NCBI GenBank assembly: GCA_003864495.1
Contig: ML133493.1
Span: 2,177,820-2,241,819, forward strand
DNA from: Nemopilema nomurai
Taxonomy: Eukaryota; Cnidaria; Scyphozoa; Rhizostomeae; Rhizostomatidae
Length of the DNA: 64,000 nt
Direction of reading: 5' to 3'
In this document: in pieces, positions 12,401 through 23,300 of the stretch
How positions within the stretch are numbered: the stretch's first letter is position 1
How the letters are laid out: every line of letters begins with the position of its first letter
Program-made: the position numbers and the translations under genes
The notes under the pieces: model-generated
What the model was told of the DNA's origin: nothing
Database searches by the model: none
Seen by the model: only the letters and a program-made list of their open reading frames with translations

Positions 12401-13135
12401 AGTTTTCCCGCCTCTTCTTATGTTGATCTGCAAGAGAGCTGTGTTTGGTTTTTCTTCTTTACGTCGCAAAAATTTTTTGTGAATTTTGCTTACTCGTTTT
12501 CTGTTTTACAAAAATTCATGCTTTGCATTTGTACAGCGATATCAACGGTTTTCACCTGTTCGCTTTGGTGCTGTGCTCTTGTCCCCCCGGTCTCATCTGA
12601 CTTGATGTCAACTTTTTTAACAGCTGTCGATCCTGAAATGGAAATTAGAAGTTATCTTGTGACAAATTTATTCAAATGTCAATGCATTATACTAAAGTTT
12701 AGATGCAGCATTTTGTCGTGAAAGATAAGCTATCTTGCAATCTTTCATTCTTAAAAATTGGTTCTTTGCCTCTTTTGTAAAGCTTAAAGATGTCACCTTT
12801 TGGTGTCTGTGATTCTTCTGTTTTCTTCTTGTAGTAGCACCTTGGCTGCTTGTCATCTCCAGTTCCAATCCGGTTGGATCTCCAGCCTGGCATCAAGTAT
12901 GCAATGATAATGAATCATTTTTAAAATATTTAATCAATCTCATTTCTAATCGAATCAAAGGCTTGCTATGAACAACTCTGTTCACTTAAACCTGGCAAAA
13001 ATTGAGATACGAAGGCACTTACTACTTAAAAGGGAACGAGGCCAATGTGCTAAGAGAGCGAAAGGTACCAATAGCAGCCTTAAAAGATGACTTACCGAGA
13101 CAGCCACACATCTTTGACATGTTGCAACCACCCAT
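9481..13135 (-). CDS. U1: acidic repeat protein, divergent edge copy, intact
   Basis: Gene model: exon 1 13096-13135 (MGGCNMSKMCGCL + G), exon 2 12797-12886 (GWRSNRIGTGDD, CYYKKKTEESQTPK), exon 3 12556-12632, exon 4 9481-12282. Phases 1-1-0 agree, giving 1002 aa. Start choice: the ATG has A at -3 and G at +4, and the same frame is closed by a TGA just upstream. The long ORF can be read back to an ATG at 12324, but those 14 codons lie before a good acceptor (CCTGTTTCAG|GTTCAG) and are intronic. Exons 1-3 are Cys- and Lys/Arg-rich. Exon 4 is dominated by Asp, Ala, Thr, Ser and Asn, with no Trp seen, and carries ten 56-residue repeats (about 10210-11875). Unlike the other copies, U1 lacks the DDPSGA middle region and has its own C-terminus (ends DDPLAEVTNK). 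Only scattered blocks (DDSPAGVS, DDAAGAIS) are shared there. No signal peptide or membrane helix is seen. Family and function are unknown; it is probably intrinsically disordered. Confidence 0.75.
10210..11875 (-). repeat. Coding minisatellite in U1, ten 56-residue repeats
   Basis: A 168 bp unit is repeated in frame. Landmarks in each unit, in order, are QDGPKVEVEAHDLTDDNAG, a [VA]TQDDKPCHSLAD block with a single Cys, and NQPDDTAVV followed by D-T-x-D-D. U1 has ten copies. The fourth is shortened where LTDD joins TQDD directly. Two neighbouring copies (near 10500-10840) are almost identical, indicating very recent slippage or unequal exchange. Ends are approximate. Confidence 0.85.
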
Positions 13136-14734
13136 AGTGACAGTTGCCCGTTTATTGACTGTAGTTATCCCTCAATACTTGTTTTCTTCTTCTGCAAATA
13201 ATCCACCTCCTAGTATCTCGCGAAGCATAGTTGCAATAATTCTTTAGAACCAATCGCTATTGGCATCTGACGTCACATTCATAACTTAAGACGATGGATT
13301 GAATTTCCGCGGGTACTGTAGCCTCGGTTCCGTCCTTTGTTGAAACGAAGTGTTTGACGATAAAAACAGTTCTCCCATTCTTTGATATAAGAACTTGGTC
13401 GATAGCCACGAAGTGTTGAGCCGGCGAAACATTAGCAACGAGAATTTGAAGTTGTTTATGGCTGAGATTGAAAGAGAACTCGGCTGGATTTGTGCTAGCA
13501 TGATCGCTCTCTTTGCTTGAATTGAAATAGAAAGAAAATATGTGAACAATGTAAAATATGTAAAAAATTGTTATTTTTCAACTGTTGTGCCAAGAAGTCG
13601 TACCATTGCTATTTGTTTCTGCTCCAACTTTTGAAACATTTCTACAGGGTGAATTACTATTGATCAAGCGATAATTCTGATGTGTAGGCTGCCAATGTTG
13701 CATTTACGTCCTTGAAATATACAGATTTGCAGTCTCCAAGTGGCTTTGTATTTTTTGCGCATTCCATTCTGACTTATCAAGTGAGAGAAATGGCCGATCA
13801 GTTTAATCGAATCTTGGACCAGGATTACTATGAGATTTATGCTTGTCTTTCTGCATCATTTGATCAATGACACATTGCTAGACTGACAGCGCTTTACCGC
13901 TTTTATCTATTCTGCTATGGGTAGGCGACGGTAAAAACCAGCTCTAGATTTTGCAGTATGTGGTGTTTTCTCGGGGTTTACTGTTTTATGTCTGTAAGTT
14001 AAACTTTTAGGGTTTTTTGAGCTGGTGTTAGTTTGATTGCCATAGTTCTTTCTCTTCCCAACTTTCAATAATGGGTCCAAATTATGATATCTTGAAGATC
14101 AGATGTCTGCTGCTTCGCTGTTTTGAATTGTGTGTTCGAAAATGGATTATATCTGAGATGCATATATATAGCAACTTTTGCACAGGCACGGGGAAGCTTC
14201 ACTCTATAATGCATCTCATAATCAATTCGTTTGGTGCAAAGATTGGTAAACCCGTACGCAAGAGATTTGTCAAACAAAATCATTGACAAATGGTTCTCCA
14301 ATATTTTGTGACAGTCTCTTAGCACCAGGACATTTATACTAAACTTTGCCTTGATTCTTACCTTAAATGCAATCGATTTCAAGCATAGTCCTTGGCCAGT
14401 GTAAAATGAAATGAGTATATTTGTGCACGGAAAACATTTCACAGACTTCTATTCAAACTTTGCAACGAGACGCAAAGCTACAGGCAGTTACCGTTGTTGA
14501 CGTTTAGCGAAAAAAATGGCAGCAGCCGTAGCATGCGTACAAGTGTCAAATGTCACCGTGATATTCCAAAGCATTCGTTGCTACCATGTCATCATGGCAT
14601 GGCATCTCTAACTGGGATGTAGATGAAATCCAGACAAATACACAATCGTCATAAGTAAGTTTTAAATTGACGAAAAATGTAAATTACTGCATAAAATGAT
14701 TTTCCTTTCTTACATGTATTTTAAAAAAAATTAT
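13136..14734. other. Spacer S1 (class A) between U1 and U2
   Basis: This holds the U1 promoter side and the U2 3' flank. Class A spacers (S1, S3, S4, S5, S9) are about 1.6 kb, lack the MITE, and share a short conserved + ORF (14071-14286 here) that I regard as chance. No AATAAA is seen close after the U2 stop in this class. No RNA gene is recognised. Confidence 0.6.
13250..13275 (-). promoter_or_regulatory. U1 promoter block: CCAAT/ATTGG plus CRE
   Basis: The block holds the CRE palindrome TGACGTCA (13268-13275), ATTGG (13259-13263) and CCAAT (13250-13254). The CRE near edge is 133 nt upstream of the exon 1 ATG. A further TCTCGCGA (13216-13223), close to the TCTCGCGAGA core-promoter motif, lies between the block and the ATG. 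Known: CREB/ATF and NF-Y bind such sites. Inferred: this is the proximal promoter; transcription start is not mapped. Confidence 0.55.
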
Positions 14735-17700
14735 TCAGTCAAGGTCATTTGCTGCTTCTTCAACTGCTCCAAAAGTATCTTCATTGATAAGCAACTTGTT
14801 TTGAACATTTGCCAATGCTGGGTGGTCGTCATGAGAAGATTTGTCTTCGTTTGTTCCACCAATTGATGAAGAGACAGGTCTTTTGAGAACGATGGCATCA
14901 TCAGAGTCACAAATATTGCCAAAGACATCATAACAGGCAGAAGTTTTCTGAGTACAGCTTGTTGAATCATCCATCTTAGCAACTTTGCCAAGAGCACCTT
15001 CGGATGTAGAAACAGTTAAATTGTCAGCTTCAGTGTTGCTAGCGGCAGTGAACTTGGCCATTTCATCGTCGGTGGCGGGTTCAACTTGATTGGCACCCAC
15101 TTTGTCACAAGTATCATCTGGGACATTGTTGGTACAAGCAGTATCTGAAATGGCACCTGCGGCGGCATCGTAACCAGAGACGCCAGCAGGGCTATCATCA
15201 GAACTGTTTGATGTATCTTGAATATAGTTAATGTCCATGGTATCAGGTGGTCCTACTGCCGTGCTTATTGGAACTTGACTGGCTGAAACACGGAAGGATT
15301 CGTCTGCAATGCCATCGGTTGGAGTGTCAACTTGGCAATAAGTTTCCGCATTGGCTTTGTTCTCCGGCTGGACACAACTAGGGACATCCGTTTTGTCTAT
15401 AGCATGTGAATCGCCTTCAGTGCCATTTGGGAAGTCTGTGTGGTGACATGTTGGGGCATCAGACGAATCACGACACTGTTTATCAAATGGGGCATTGCTT
15501 GAATCACCGTTTCTTGCACCAGGTGGACACTGCACTGTTGCTTGAGGTTTGAAAACGTCCTGGCTACAATTTGTGGTTTCTTTGGTGCTTTGATCTATTT
15601 GATCTTCCTGTGTATCAATTGGAGCACCTGGCATTTCACTCGTTAGAACATCGATGTGGGCATTGTTAGAAACACGGGGCTGCTCTCCAGTATTGACATT
15701 ACTTCCATCACAACTTGAGGGACTGTCGAATTCAGCAGAAGTGGCAGCGTTGTACAAATGGGTTTTGGCCCCAGGGTCACCATCACGGTTGAGGTCATCG
15801 GTCTGTGAATTTGTTTTGATTAAGCCAATGACATCAACTTGATCATTCGTTTTGGCAGCAGCTGGATCATTGATTAAAGAGCTGGCCAGACCATGATGTA
15901 GATCATTGTTTTCTACGTGGGATGAGGTTTCAGCATCGACATCAGTTGAGCCAATTGTCTCAGTTTCAGTGCAGGTATCATTGACGCCAGACTCTTGGCC
16001 ATCTTCTTGTTTATCAATTGGCTCAACAAGTGGATTAGCAATTAGGGGCTCGTTGTTAGCTCCACTTGGGTCATCGTCTTCTTCCTTGTTCGAGATCATA
16101 GCATTGACATCAATCAAGATTGGTCCACTTGTATCCGATTCAGTGCTCGCGGCATTGGCACTCAGCTCTTGGTTTTCTTCTTTGATAACAGTTGCTTTGG
16201 AAAGTGGATTATTAACTGGCGGCTCACTTTTAGCTCCACTTGGGTCATCGTTTTCTTGAACACAATCTGGATTGCCATCATTACCAACTGCTGTTGCATC
16301 AGGTTGGTTGTCAGTCGATGCATTGGCTAGGGAATGACATGGCTTGTCATCTTGGATGTCAATTGAAGCACTAGTATTGTCATCAGTCAGAGCATTTGCT
16401 TCTACTTCAAGCTTGGGACCATCTTGGGCATCATTTGAAGTGTCGGCATGGGCAACAGCTGTATCATCAGATTGATTGTCAGCCGAGGCATTTGCTAGGG
16501 AATGACATGGCTTGTCATCTTGGACGTCAATTGAACCAGCAGTATTGTCATCAGTAAGAGCATTTGCTTCTACTTCAACTTTGGGACTATCTTGGACACC
16601 ATCAGGAGTGTCACCATTGACAACAGCTGTATCGTCAGGTTGATTTTCAGGCGAGGCATCGGCTATGGAATGACATGGCTTGTCATCTTGTGTGACGATT
16701 GAAGCACCAGCATTGTCATCAGTCAGATCATGTGCTTCGACCTCAACTTTGGGACCATCTTGGACATCATCTGAAGTGTCAACATGGACCGCAGCTGTAT
16801 CATCAGGTTGATTTTCAGGCGAGGCATCAGCTAGGGAATGACATGGCTTGTCATCTTGTGTGACAGTTGAAGCACCAGCATTGTCATCAGGCAAATCATG
16901 TGCTTCAACTTCAACCTTTGGACCATCTTGGACATCATCCGAGGTGTCATCATTGACAACAGCTGTATCATCGGGTTGATTGTCAGCTGAGGCATCGTCT
17001 AGGGAAAGACATGGCTTGTCATCTTGTGTGACAGTTGAAGCACCAGCATTGTCATCAGTCTGATCATGTTCTTCGACTTTAACTTCGGTACCATCTTGGA
17101 CATCATCCTGATTGTCATCATCATCTTCTATGTTACTTGAGGCAGGAAAATTAGTCTCAGTGGGACTATTTGGTTTGGTTCCAACTTCGATACCATTTTG
17201 GTTATAGCCTTGGACGTCGGTCTGGTTAAAAGCTGAGACATCGATTTCGCTATTTGTCTCGTCATTATTTAGCAAAATAGTTTTCGCATCACCTGCCACA
17301 TAACCTGCATCGTAAACACTTTCATTAACAGCTCTATTATCGGTGACATTGCCTTGACCATCAGAGTGCATGGCTGATTGAGATTGATCATCGCCCAACT
17401 CTTGTACTTGTCCCGGAATGTTTGGGTTTTGAATAGCAAGACATGCTTCTTTAGATGGGTGTTTATGTGTTTCCATGTCTGTGCCATTTGGTTGAAGCAG
17501 CGAGGTATTGGCATTCCTCTGAACCTGAAACAGGAATGAAAATATCTCTCTCAGTGAAGGTGACATGTAATCAAATTAATTGTATCTAAGTTGAAATAAA
17601 GACATCCAAGGCTAAATTTTGCTTAAATACTTTCATCTTTAAAGTTTTCCCGCCTCTTTTTATGTTGATCTGCAAGAGAGCAGTTTTTTGTGAATTTTGT

Positions 17701-18346
17701 TTACTCGTTTTATGTTTTACAAAAAATCATGCTCTGCATTTGTATAGCGATATCAACGGTTTTCACCTGTTCGCTTTGGTGCTGTGCTCCAGTCGCCCCG
17801 GTCTCATCTGACTTGATGTCAACTTTTTTAACAGCTGTCGATCCTTAAATGGAAATTAGAAGTTATCTTCTGACAAATTTATTCAAATGTCAATGCATTG
17901 TAGTAAAGTTTAGACGCAGCATTTTGTGGTAAAAAATAAGCTATCTTGCAATCTTTCATTCTTAAAAATTGGTTCTTTGCCTTTTTTGTAAAGCTTAAAG
18001 ATGTCACTTTTTGGTGTCTGTGATTCTTCTCTTTCCTTCTTGTAGTAGCACCTTGGCTGCTTGTCATCTCCAGTTCCAATCCGGTTGGATCTCCAGCCTG
18101 GCATCAAGTATGCAATGATAATTAATCATTTTTAAAATATTTAATCAATCTCATTTCTAATCGAATCAAAGGCCTGCTATGAACAACTCTGTTCACTTAA
18201 ACCTGGGAAAAAATGAGATACAAAGGAACTTACCAATTAAAATGATACGCGGCCAATGTGCTAAGAGAGCGAAAGGTACCAATAGCAGCCTTAAAAGATG
18301 ACTTACCGAGACAGCCACACATCTTTGACATGTTGCAACCACCCAT
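14735..18346 (-). CDS. U2: acidic repeat protein, intact
   Basis: Exons 18307-18346, 18008-18097, 17767-17843 and 14735-17524 give 998 aa. This is the best representative of the main subfamily. Order along the protein: Gly/Cys N-terminus; basic exon 2; unique N-terminal part of exon 4 (from VQRNANTSLLQPNGTD); five 56-residue repeats; two diverged repeats of about 60 residues starting DDPSGA; then a long Asn/Asp/Ser/Thr-rich C-terminal region with spaced Cys, ending EEAANDLD. The exon 2 donor differs from U1 (CCAAAAA|GTGACA in place of CCAAAAG|GTGACA) but keeps GT and the phase, changing one Gly to Arg. The N-terminus follows the MG-xx pattern of acylated proteins, but position 6 is Met, which the usual N-myristoylation pattern disfavours. 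Function unknown. Confidence 0.75.
15895..16255 (-). repeat. Two diverged 60-residue repeats in the U2 middle region
   Basis: The segments starting DDPSGAKSEPPVNNPLS and DDPSGANNEPLIANPLVEP align over about 60 residues. Shared positions include NPL, a K-x-E-[DE]-x-Q-E block, a T-E-[ST]-[DE]-T block and a D-V-[ND]-A block. This second, older repeat type is distinct from the 56-residue one and occurs once as a pair in all copies except U1. Ends are approximate. Confidence 0.6.
16268..17105 (-). repeat. Coding minisatellite in U2, five 56-residue repeats
   Basis: Five in-frame copies of the 168 bp unit begin at QDGTEVKVEEHDQ and end at the transition to DDPSGAKSEPP. The last two carry EANALTDDNT in place of EAHDLTDDNA, a sub-variant shared with U5. 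Ends are approximate. Confidence 0.8.
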
Positions 18347-18460
18347 AGTGGCAGTTGCCCGTTTATTGACTGTAGTTATCCCTCAATACTTGTTTTCTTC
18401 TTCTGCAAATAATCCACCTCCTAGTATCTCGTGAAGCAGAGTTGCAATAATTCTTTAGTA

Positions 18461-18486
18461 CAAATCGCTATTGGCATCTGACGTCA
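18461..18486 (-). promoter_or_regulatory. U2 promoter block: CRE kept, CCAAT lost
   Basis: TGACGTCA lies at 18479-18486, 133 nt from the ATG, and ATTGG is kept. The CCAAT is altered to ACAAAT, and the TCTCGCGA further in is altered to TCTCGTGA. It belongs to the class B spacer type. Confidence 0.5.
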
Positions 18487-19301
18487 CATTCATAACTTCC
18501 GACGATGGATTGAATTTCCGCGGGTACTGTAGCCTCGGTTCCATCTTTTGTTGAAACGAAGTGTTTGACGATAAAAACAGTTCTCCCATTCTTTGAGATA
18601 AGAATTTCACTGATAGTCACGAAATGATAAACTTGGGAAACATTAGCAACGAGAATTTCAAATGGTTTAAGGCTGAGGTTGGAAGAGAACTCGGTTAGAC
18701 TAGTGCTAGCATGATCGCTCTCTTTGCTTGAATTGAAATAGAAAGAAAATATGTAAACAATTTTAAATATGTAAAAAATTGTTATTTTTTAACTGTTGCG
18801 CCAAAAAGACCTACCATTGCTATTTGTTTCTGCTCCAACTTTTGAAACATTTCTACAGGGTGAATTACTACTGATCAAGCGATAATTCTGATGTGTAGGC
18901 TGCCAATGTTTCATTTACGTCCTTGAAATATAAAGATTTGCTGTCTCCAAATGGCTTTGTTTTTTACGCATTTAATCCGGACTCATCAAGTGTGGGAAAT
19001 GGCCGATCAGCTGGTTCGTTTCTTGAATTTGAATTACTAATCGCGTGAAGTTCTTCCTTTTACGGGTTTAAACTTAGATTGCAGAGATCTATGCTTGCCT
19101 TTTTGCATCATTTGATCAATGACATTTGATTGGATTGGCACGTGTTTCCCACTTTTATCTATACTTCTAAGAGTAGACGCTGGTAAAAGTAATCCCTAGA
19201 TGTTGCAGTATGTGGTGTTTTTTCGGGGTTTCATGTTTTATGTCCTTGAGATAAACTTTAGTTCAAAACAACCACCGGAACTTTGTTTTATATAACAGCT
19301 A

Positions 19302-19577
19302 CAATGCCCGCCAAAAGTGTTGGAACAGTCCAATCAGCTTTCCTACTAAACGTCTCCCCTCCCCCATATACAATGTTGGTTTCCGACTGGAAAATGACAA
19401 CAAATGTATGTTGGAGCGCAGATTGTGTAACCCATGTTTAGCGACATGTTCACCTACCTTCACAACATTGTTTATGGGGGGAGGGGGTTCTGTCTGCTTG
19501 AAATAGGGAATTGAAGTGAAAATATGCATTTATTACGAGTAGAATCTCGGTGTTCCAACTACATTTGGCGGGCATTG
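19302..19577. mobile_element. MITE in spacer S2
   Basis: The ends are inverted copies of CTACAATGCCCGCCAAA (reading in from 19299 on the left; its complement TTTGGCGGGCATTGTAG on the right). A looser TTGGAAC match lies further in. A TA flanks each side (19300-19301, 19578-19579), consistent with a TA target duplication, though the C/G outside it may belong to the inverted repeat. It is 276 bp and has no coding capacity, so it is a non-autonomous DNA transposon. Superfamily uncertain; Tc1/mariner-like is suggested by TA. Confidence 0.7.
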
Positions 19578-20264
19578 TAGGATTCCTCTTGGTATTGAAT
19601 ACTGATTAAGTTTTTCATCATTGTTTGACTGCCATAGTACTTTTTCCTTTCAACTTTCAATTAATGATCCAAACCTATGGTAGCGTCGAGATGAGATTTC
19701 TGCGGCTTTGCTGTTTTGAATTGTCTGTTCGAAGACGGATCTTTTTCGAGATGCATACATATGACAACTTTTGCACAGGCACGGGGGAGCTTCATTCTAT
19801 AATACATCTCATAATCAATTCGTTTGGTGCAAAGATCGGCAAAGCCTTATGCAAGAAATTTGTCAAAGGAAATAATTGACAAATGGTTCTCCAATAGCTG
19901 GTGACAGTCACTTAGCACCAGGTCCTTTATACAAAACTTTGTTTTGATTCTTAGTTTACATGCAATCGATTTTGAGCATAGTCCTTTTACCATTGTGTAA
20001 GAAGAAATGAATATATTTGAGCACGGAAAACATTTCACCGACTTCTATTCAGACTTTGCAATGAGACGCAAAACCACAGGGCAGTTACAGTACTTGAAGT
20101 TTCGCGAAAAGAAGGGCAGCAGCCGTAGCATGCGTACAAGTGTGAAATGTCAACGTGATATTCCAAAGCATTCGTTGCTACTATGTCATCATGGAATGTC
20201 ATCTTACGGCATCTCTAGCTTGGTTGTAGATGAAATCCACACAAATACATACTCAAATAAGCTT

Positions 20265-20270
20265 TTTATT
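20265..20270 (-). terminator. Candidate poly(A) signal after U3
   Basis: AATAAA on the - strand, about 67 nt past the U3 stop. The same position has AATAAA after U8 and U11, but not after U2, U4, U5, U6 or U10, where it reads close to AATTTAAA. Confidence 0.4.
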
Positions 20271-20336
20271 TTGATGAAAAATATCAATTGATACATAGAA
20301 TGGTTTTCCTTTCTTACATGTATTTTTAACAATTAT

Positions 20337-23300
20337 TCAATCAAGGTCATTTGCTGCTTTTTCAACTGCTTCACAAGTGTCATCATTGATAAGCAACTTG
20401 TTTTGAACATTTGCCAATGCTGGGTGGTCGTCATGAGAAGATTGGTCTTGGTTTGTTCCACCAATTGATGAAGAGGCAGGTCTTTTGAGAACGATGGCAT
20501 CATCAGAGTCACAAATATTGCCAAAGACATCATAACAGGCAGAAGTTTTCTGAGTGCAGCCTGTTGAATCATCCATCGTAGTGACTTTGCCAAGAGCACC
20601 TTCGGATGTAGAAACAGTTAAATTGTCAGCTTCAGTGTTGCTAGCGGCAGTGAACTTGGCCATTTCATCGTCGGTGGCGGGTTCAACTTGATTGGCACCC
20701 ACTTTGTCACAGTATCATCTGGGACATTGTTGGTACAAGCAGTATCTGAAATGGCACCTGCGGCGGCATCGTAACCAGAGACGCCAGCAGGGCTATCAGA
20801 ACTGTTTTATGTATCTTGAATAGTTAATGTCCATGGTATCAGGTGGTCCTACTGCCGTGCTTATTGGAACTTGACTGGCTGAAACACGGAAGGATTCGTC
20901 TGCAATGCCATCGGTTGGAGTGTCAACTTGGCAATAAGTTTCCGCATTGGCTTTGTTCTCCGGCTGGACACAACTAGGGACATCCGTTTTGTCTATAGCA
21001 TGTGAATCGCCTTCAGTGCCATTTGGGAAGTCTGTGTGGTGACATGTTGGGGCATCAGACGAATCACGACACTGTTTATCAAATGGGGCATTGCTTGAAT
21101 CACCGTTTCTTGCACCAGTGGACACTGCACTGTTGCTTGAGGTTGAAAACGTCCTGGCTACAATTTGTGGTTTCTTTGGTGCTTTGATCTATTGATCTTC
21201 CTGTGTATCAATTGGAGCACCTGGCATTTCACTCGTTGAACATCGATGTGGGCATTGTTAGAAACACGGGGCTGCTCTCCAGTATTGACATTACTTCCAT
21301 CACAACTTGAGGGACTGTCGAATTCAGCAGAAGTGGCAGCGTTACAAATGGGTTTTGGCCCCAGGGTCCCATCACGGTTGAGGTCATCGGTCTGTGAATT
21401 GTTTTGATTAGCCAATGACATCAACTTGATCATTCGTTTTGGCAGCAGCTGGATCATTGATTAAAGAGCTGGCCAGACCATGATGTAGATCATTGTTTTC
21501 TACGTGGCATGAGGTTTCAGCATCGACATCAGTTGAGCCAATTGTCTCAGTTTCAGTGCAGGTATCATTGACGCCAGACTCTTGGCCATCTTCTTGTTTA
21601 TCAATTGGCTCAACAAGTGGATTAGCAATTAGGGCTCGTTGTTAGCTCCACTTGGGTCATCGTCTTCTTCCTTGTTCGAGATCATAGCATTGAATCAATC
21701 AAGATTGGTCCACTTGTATCCGATTCAGTGCTCGCGGCATTGGCACTCAGCTCTTGGTTTTCTTCTTTGATAACAGTTGCTTTGGAAAGTGGATTATTAA
21801 CTGGCGGCTCACTTTTAGCTCCACTTGGGTCATCGTTTTCTTGAACACAATCTGGATTGCCATCATTACCAACAGCTGTATCGTCAGTTGAGTGTCGGTC
21901 AAAGTATCGGCTAGGAAATCACATGGCTTGTCATCTTGTGTGACAACGAAGCACAGCATTGTCATCAGACAGATCATGTGCTTCGACTTCAACCTTTGGA
22001 CCATCTTGGACATCATCCAAAGTGTCATCATTGACAACAGCTGTATCATCAGGTTGATTGTCAGCCGAGGCAGACGCTAGGGAATCATATGGCGTGTCAT
22101 CTTGTGTGACAGTTGAAACAGCATTGTCACCAGTCTGATCATGTGCTTTGACTTCAACTTTTGACCATCTTGAACATCATCTGAAGTGTCATCATTCACA
22201 ACAGCTGTATCTTCAGGTTGATTGTCGGCCGAGGCATCAGCTAGGGAATGACATGGCTTGTCTTCCTGTGTGACAGTTGAAGCACCAGCATTGTCAGCAG
22301 TCAGATCATGTGCTTCAATTTTAACTACGGGATCATCTTGGACATCATCTGAAGTGTCATCATTGACAACAGCTGTCTCATCGGTTGATTGTCAGCCGAG
22401 GCATCGTCTAGGGAATGACATGGCTTGTCATCTTGTATGAATAATGAAGCACCAGCATTGTCATCAGATCATGTGCTTTGAGTTCACTTTTGGACCATCC
22501 TGGACACCATCCTGATTGTCATCATCATTTTCTATGATACTGGAGGCAGTAAAATTAGTCTTAGTGGGACTATTTGGTTTGGTTTCAACTTCGATACCAT
22601 TTTGGTTATAGCCTTGGGTCGGTCTGGTTAAAAGCTGACACATTGACTTCGCTATTAGTCTTGTCATTATTTAGCAAAATAGTTTTCGCATCACCTGCCA
22701 CATAACCTGCATCGTAAACACTGTCATTAACAGCTCTATTATCGATGACATTGCCTTGACCATCAGAGTGCATGGCTGATTCAGATTGATCATTGTCCCA
22801 CTCTTGTACCTGTCCCGGAATGTTTGGGTTTCGAATAGCAAGACATGTATCTTTAGATGGTGTTTAAGTGTTTCCGTGTCTGTGCCATTTGGCTGAAGCA
22901 GCGGGTATTGGCATTCCTCTGAACCTGAAACAGGAATGCAAATATTCTCTCAGTGAAGGTGACATGTAATCAAATTAATTGTATCTAAGTTGAAATAAAG
23001 ACATCCAAGGCTAAATTTTGCTTAAATACTTTCATCTGCAAAGTTTTTTCGCCTCTTCCTATGTTAATCTGCAAGAGAGCAGTTTTTTGTGAATTTTGCT
23101 TACTCGTTTTCTGTTTTACAAAAAATCATGCTCTGCATTTGTATAGCGATATCAACGGTTTTCACCTGTTCGTTTGATGCTGTGCTCTTTTCGCCCCGGT
23201 CTCATCTGACTTGATGTCAACTTTTTAACAGCTGTCGATGCTGAAATGGAAATTAGAAGTTATCTTCTGACAAATTTATTCAAATTTTACTGCATTATAC

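Larger units (their letters stand above)
18347..20336. other. Spacer S2 (class B) between U2 and U3
   Basis: About 2.0 kb. Class B spacers (S2, S7, S10) differ from class A by a MITE plus about 130 bp of extra flanking sequence. S2 lacks a short segment right of the MITE that S7 and S10 keep. No gene is seen. Confidence 0.6.

Noticed and set aside
12699..12896. Stand-alone 65-residue ORF with a methyl-CpG-binding-like GW...YY pattern
   Set aside because: It is exon 2 read past both its splice sites. The C-terminal half of the ORF is intron, and the remaining 30 residues are too short and unlike the domain to support that call.
13002..13247. + strand ORF repeated near every exon 1 (for example LRERKVPIAALKDDL)
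   Set aside because: It is antisense to exon 1 and its splice donor, and its repetition follows from the array.
14071..14286. 71-residue + ORF conserved in class A spacers
   Set aside because: It is present because the spacer DNA is duplicated. It is altered in S3 and S5, differs in classes B and C, and has no recognisable motif.
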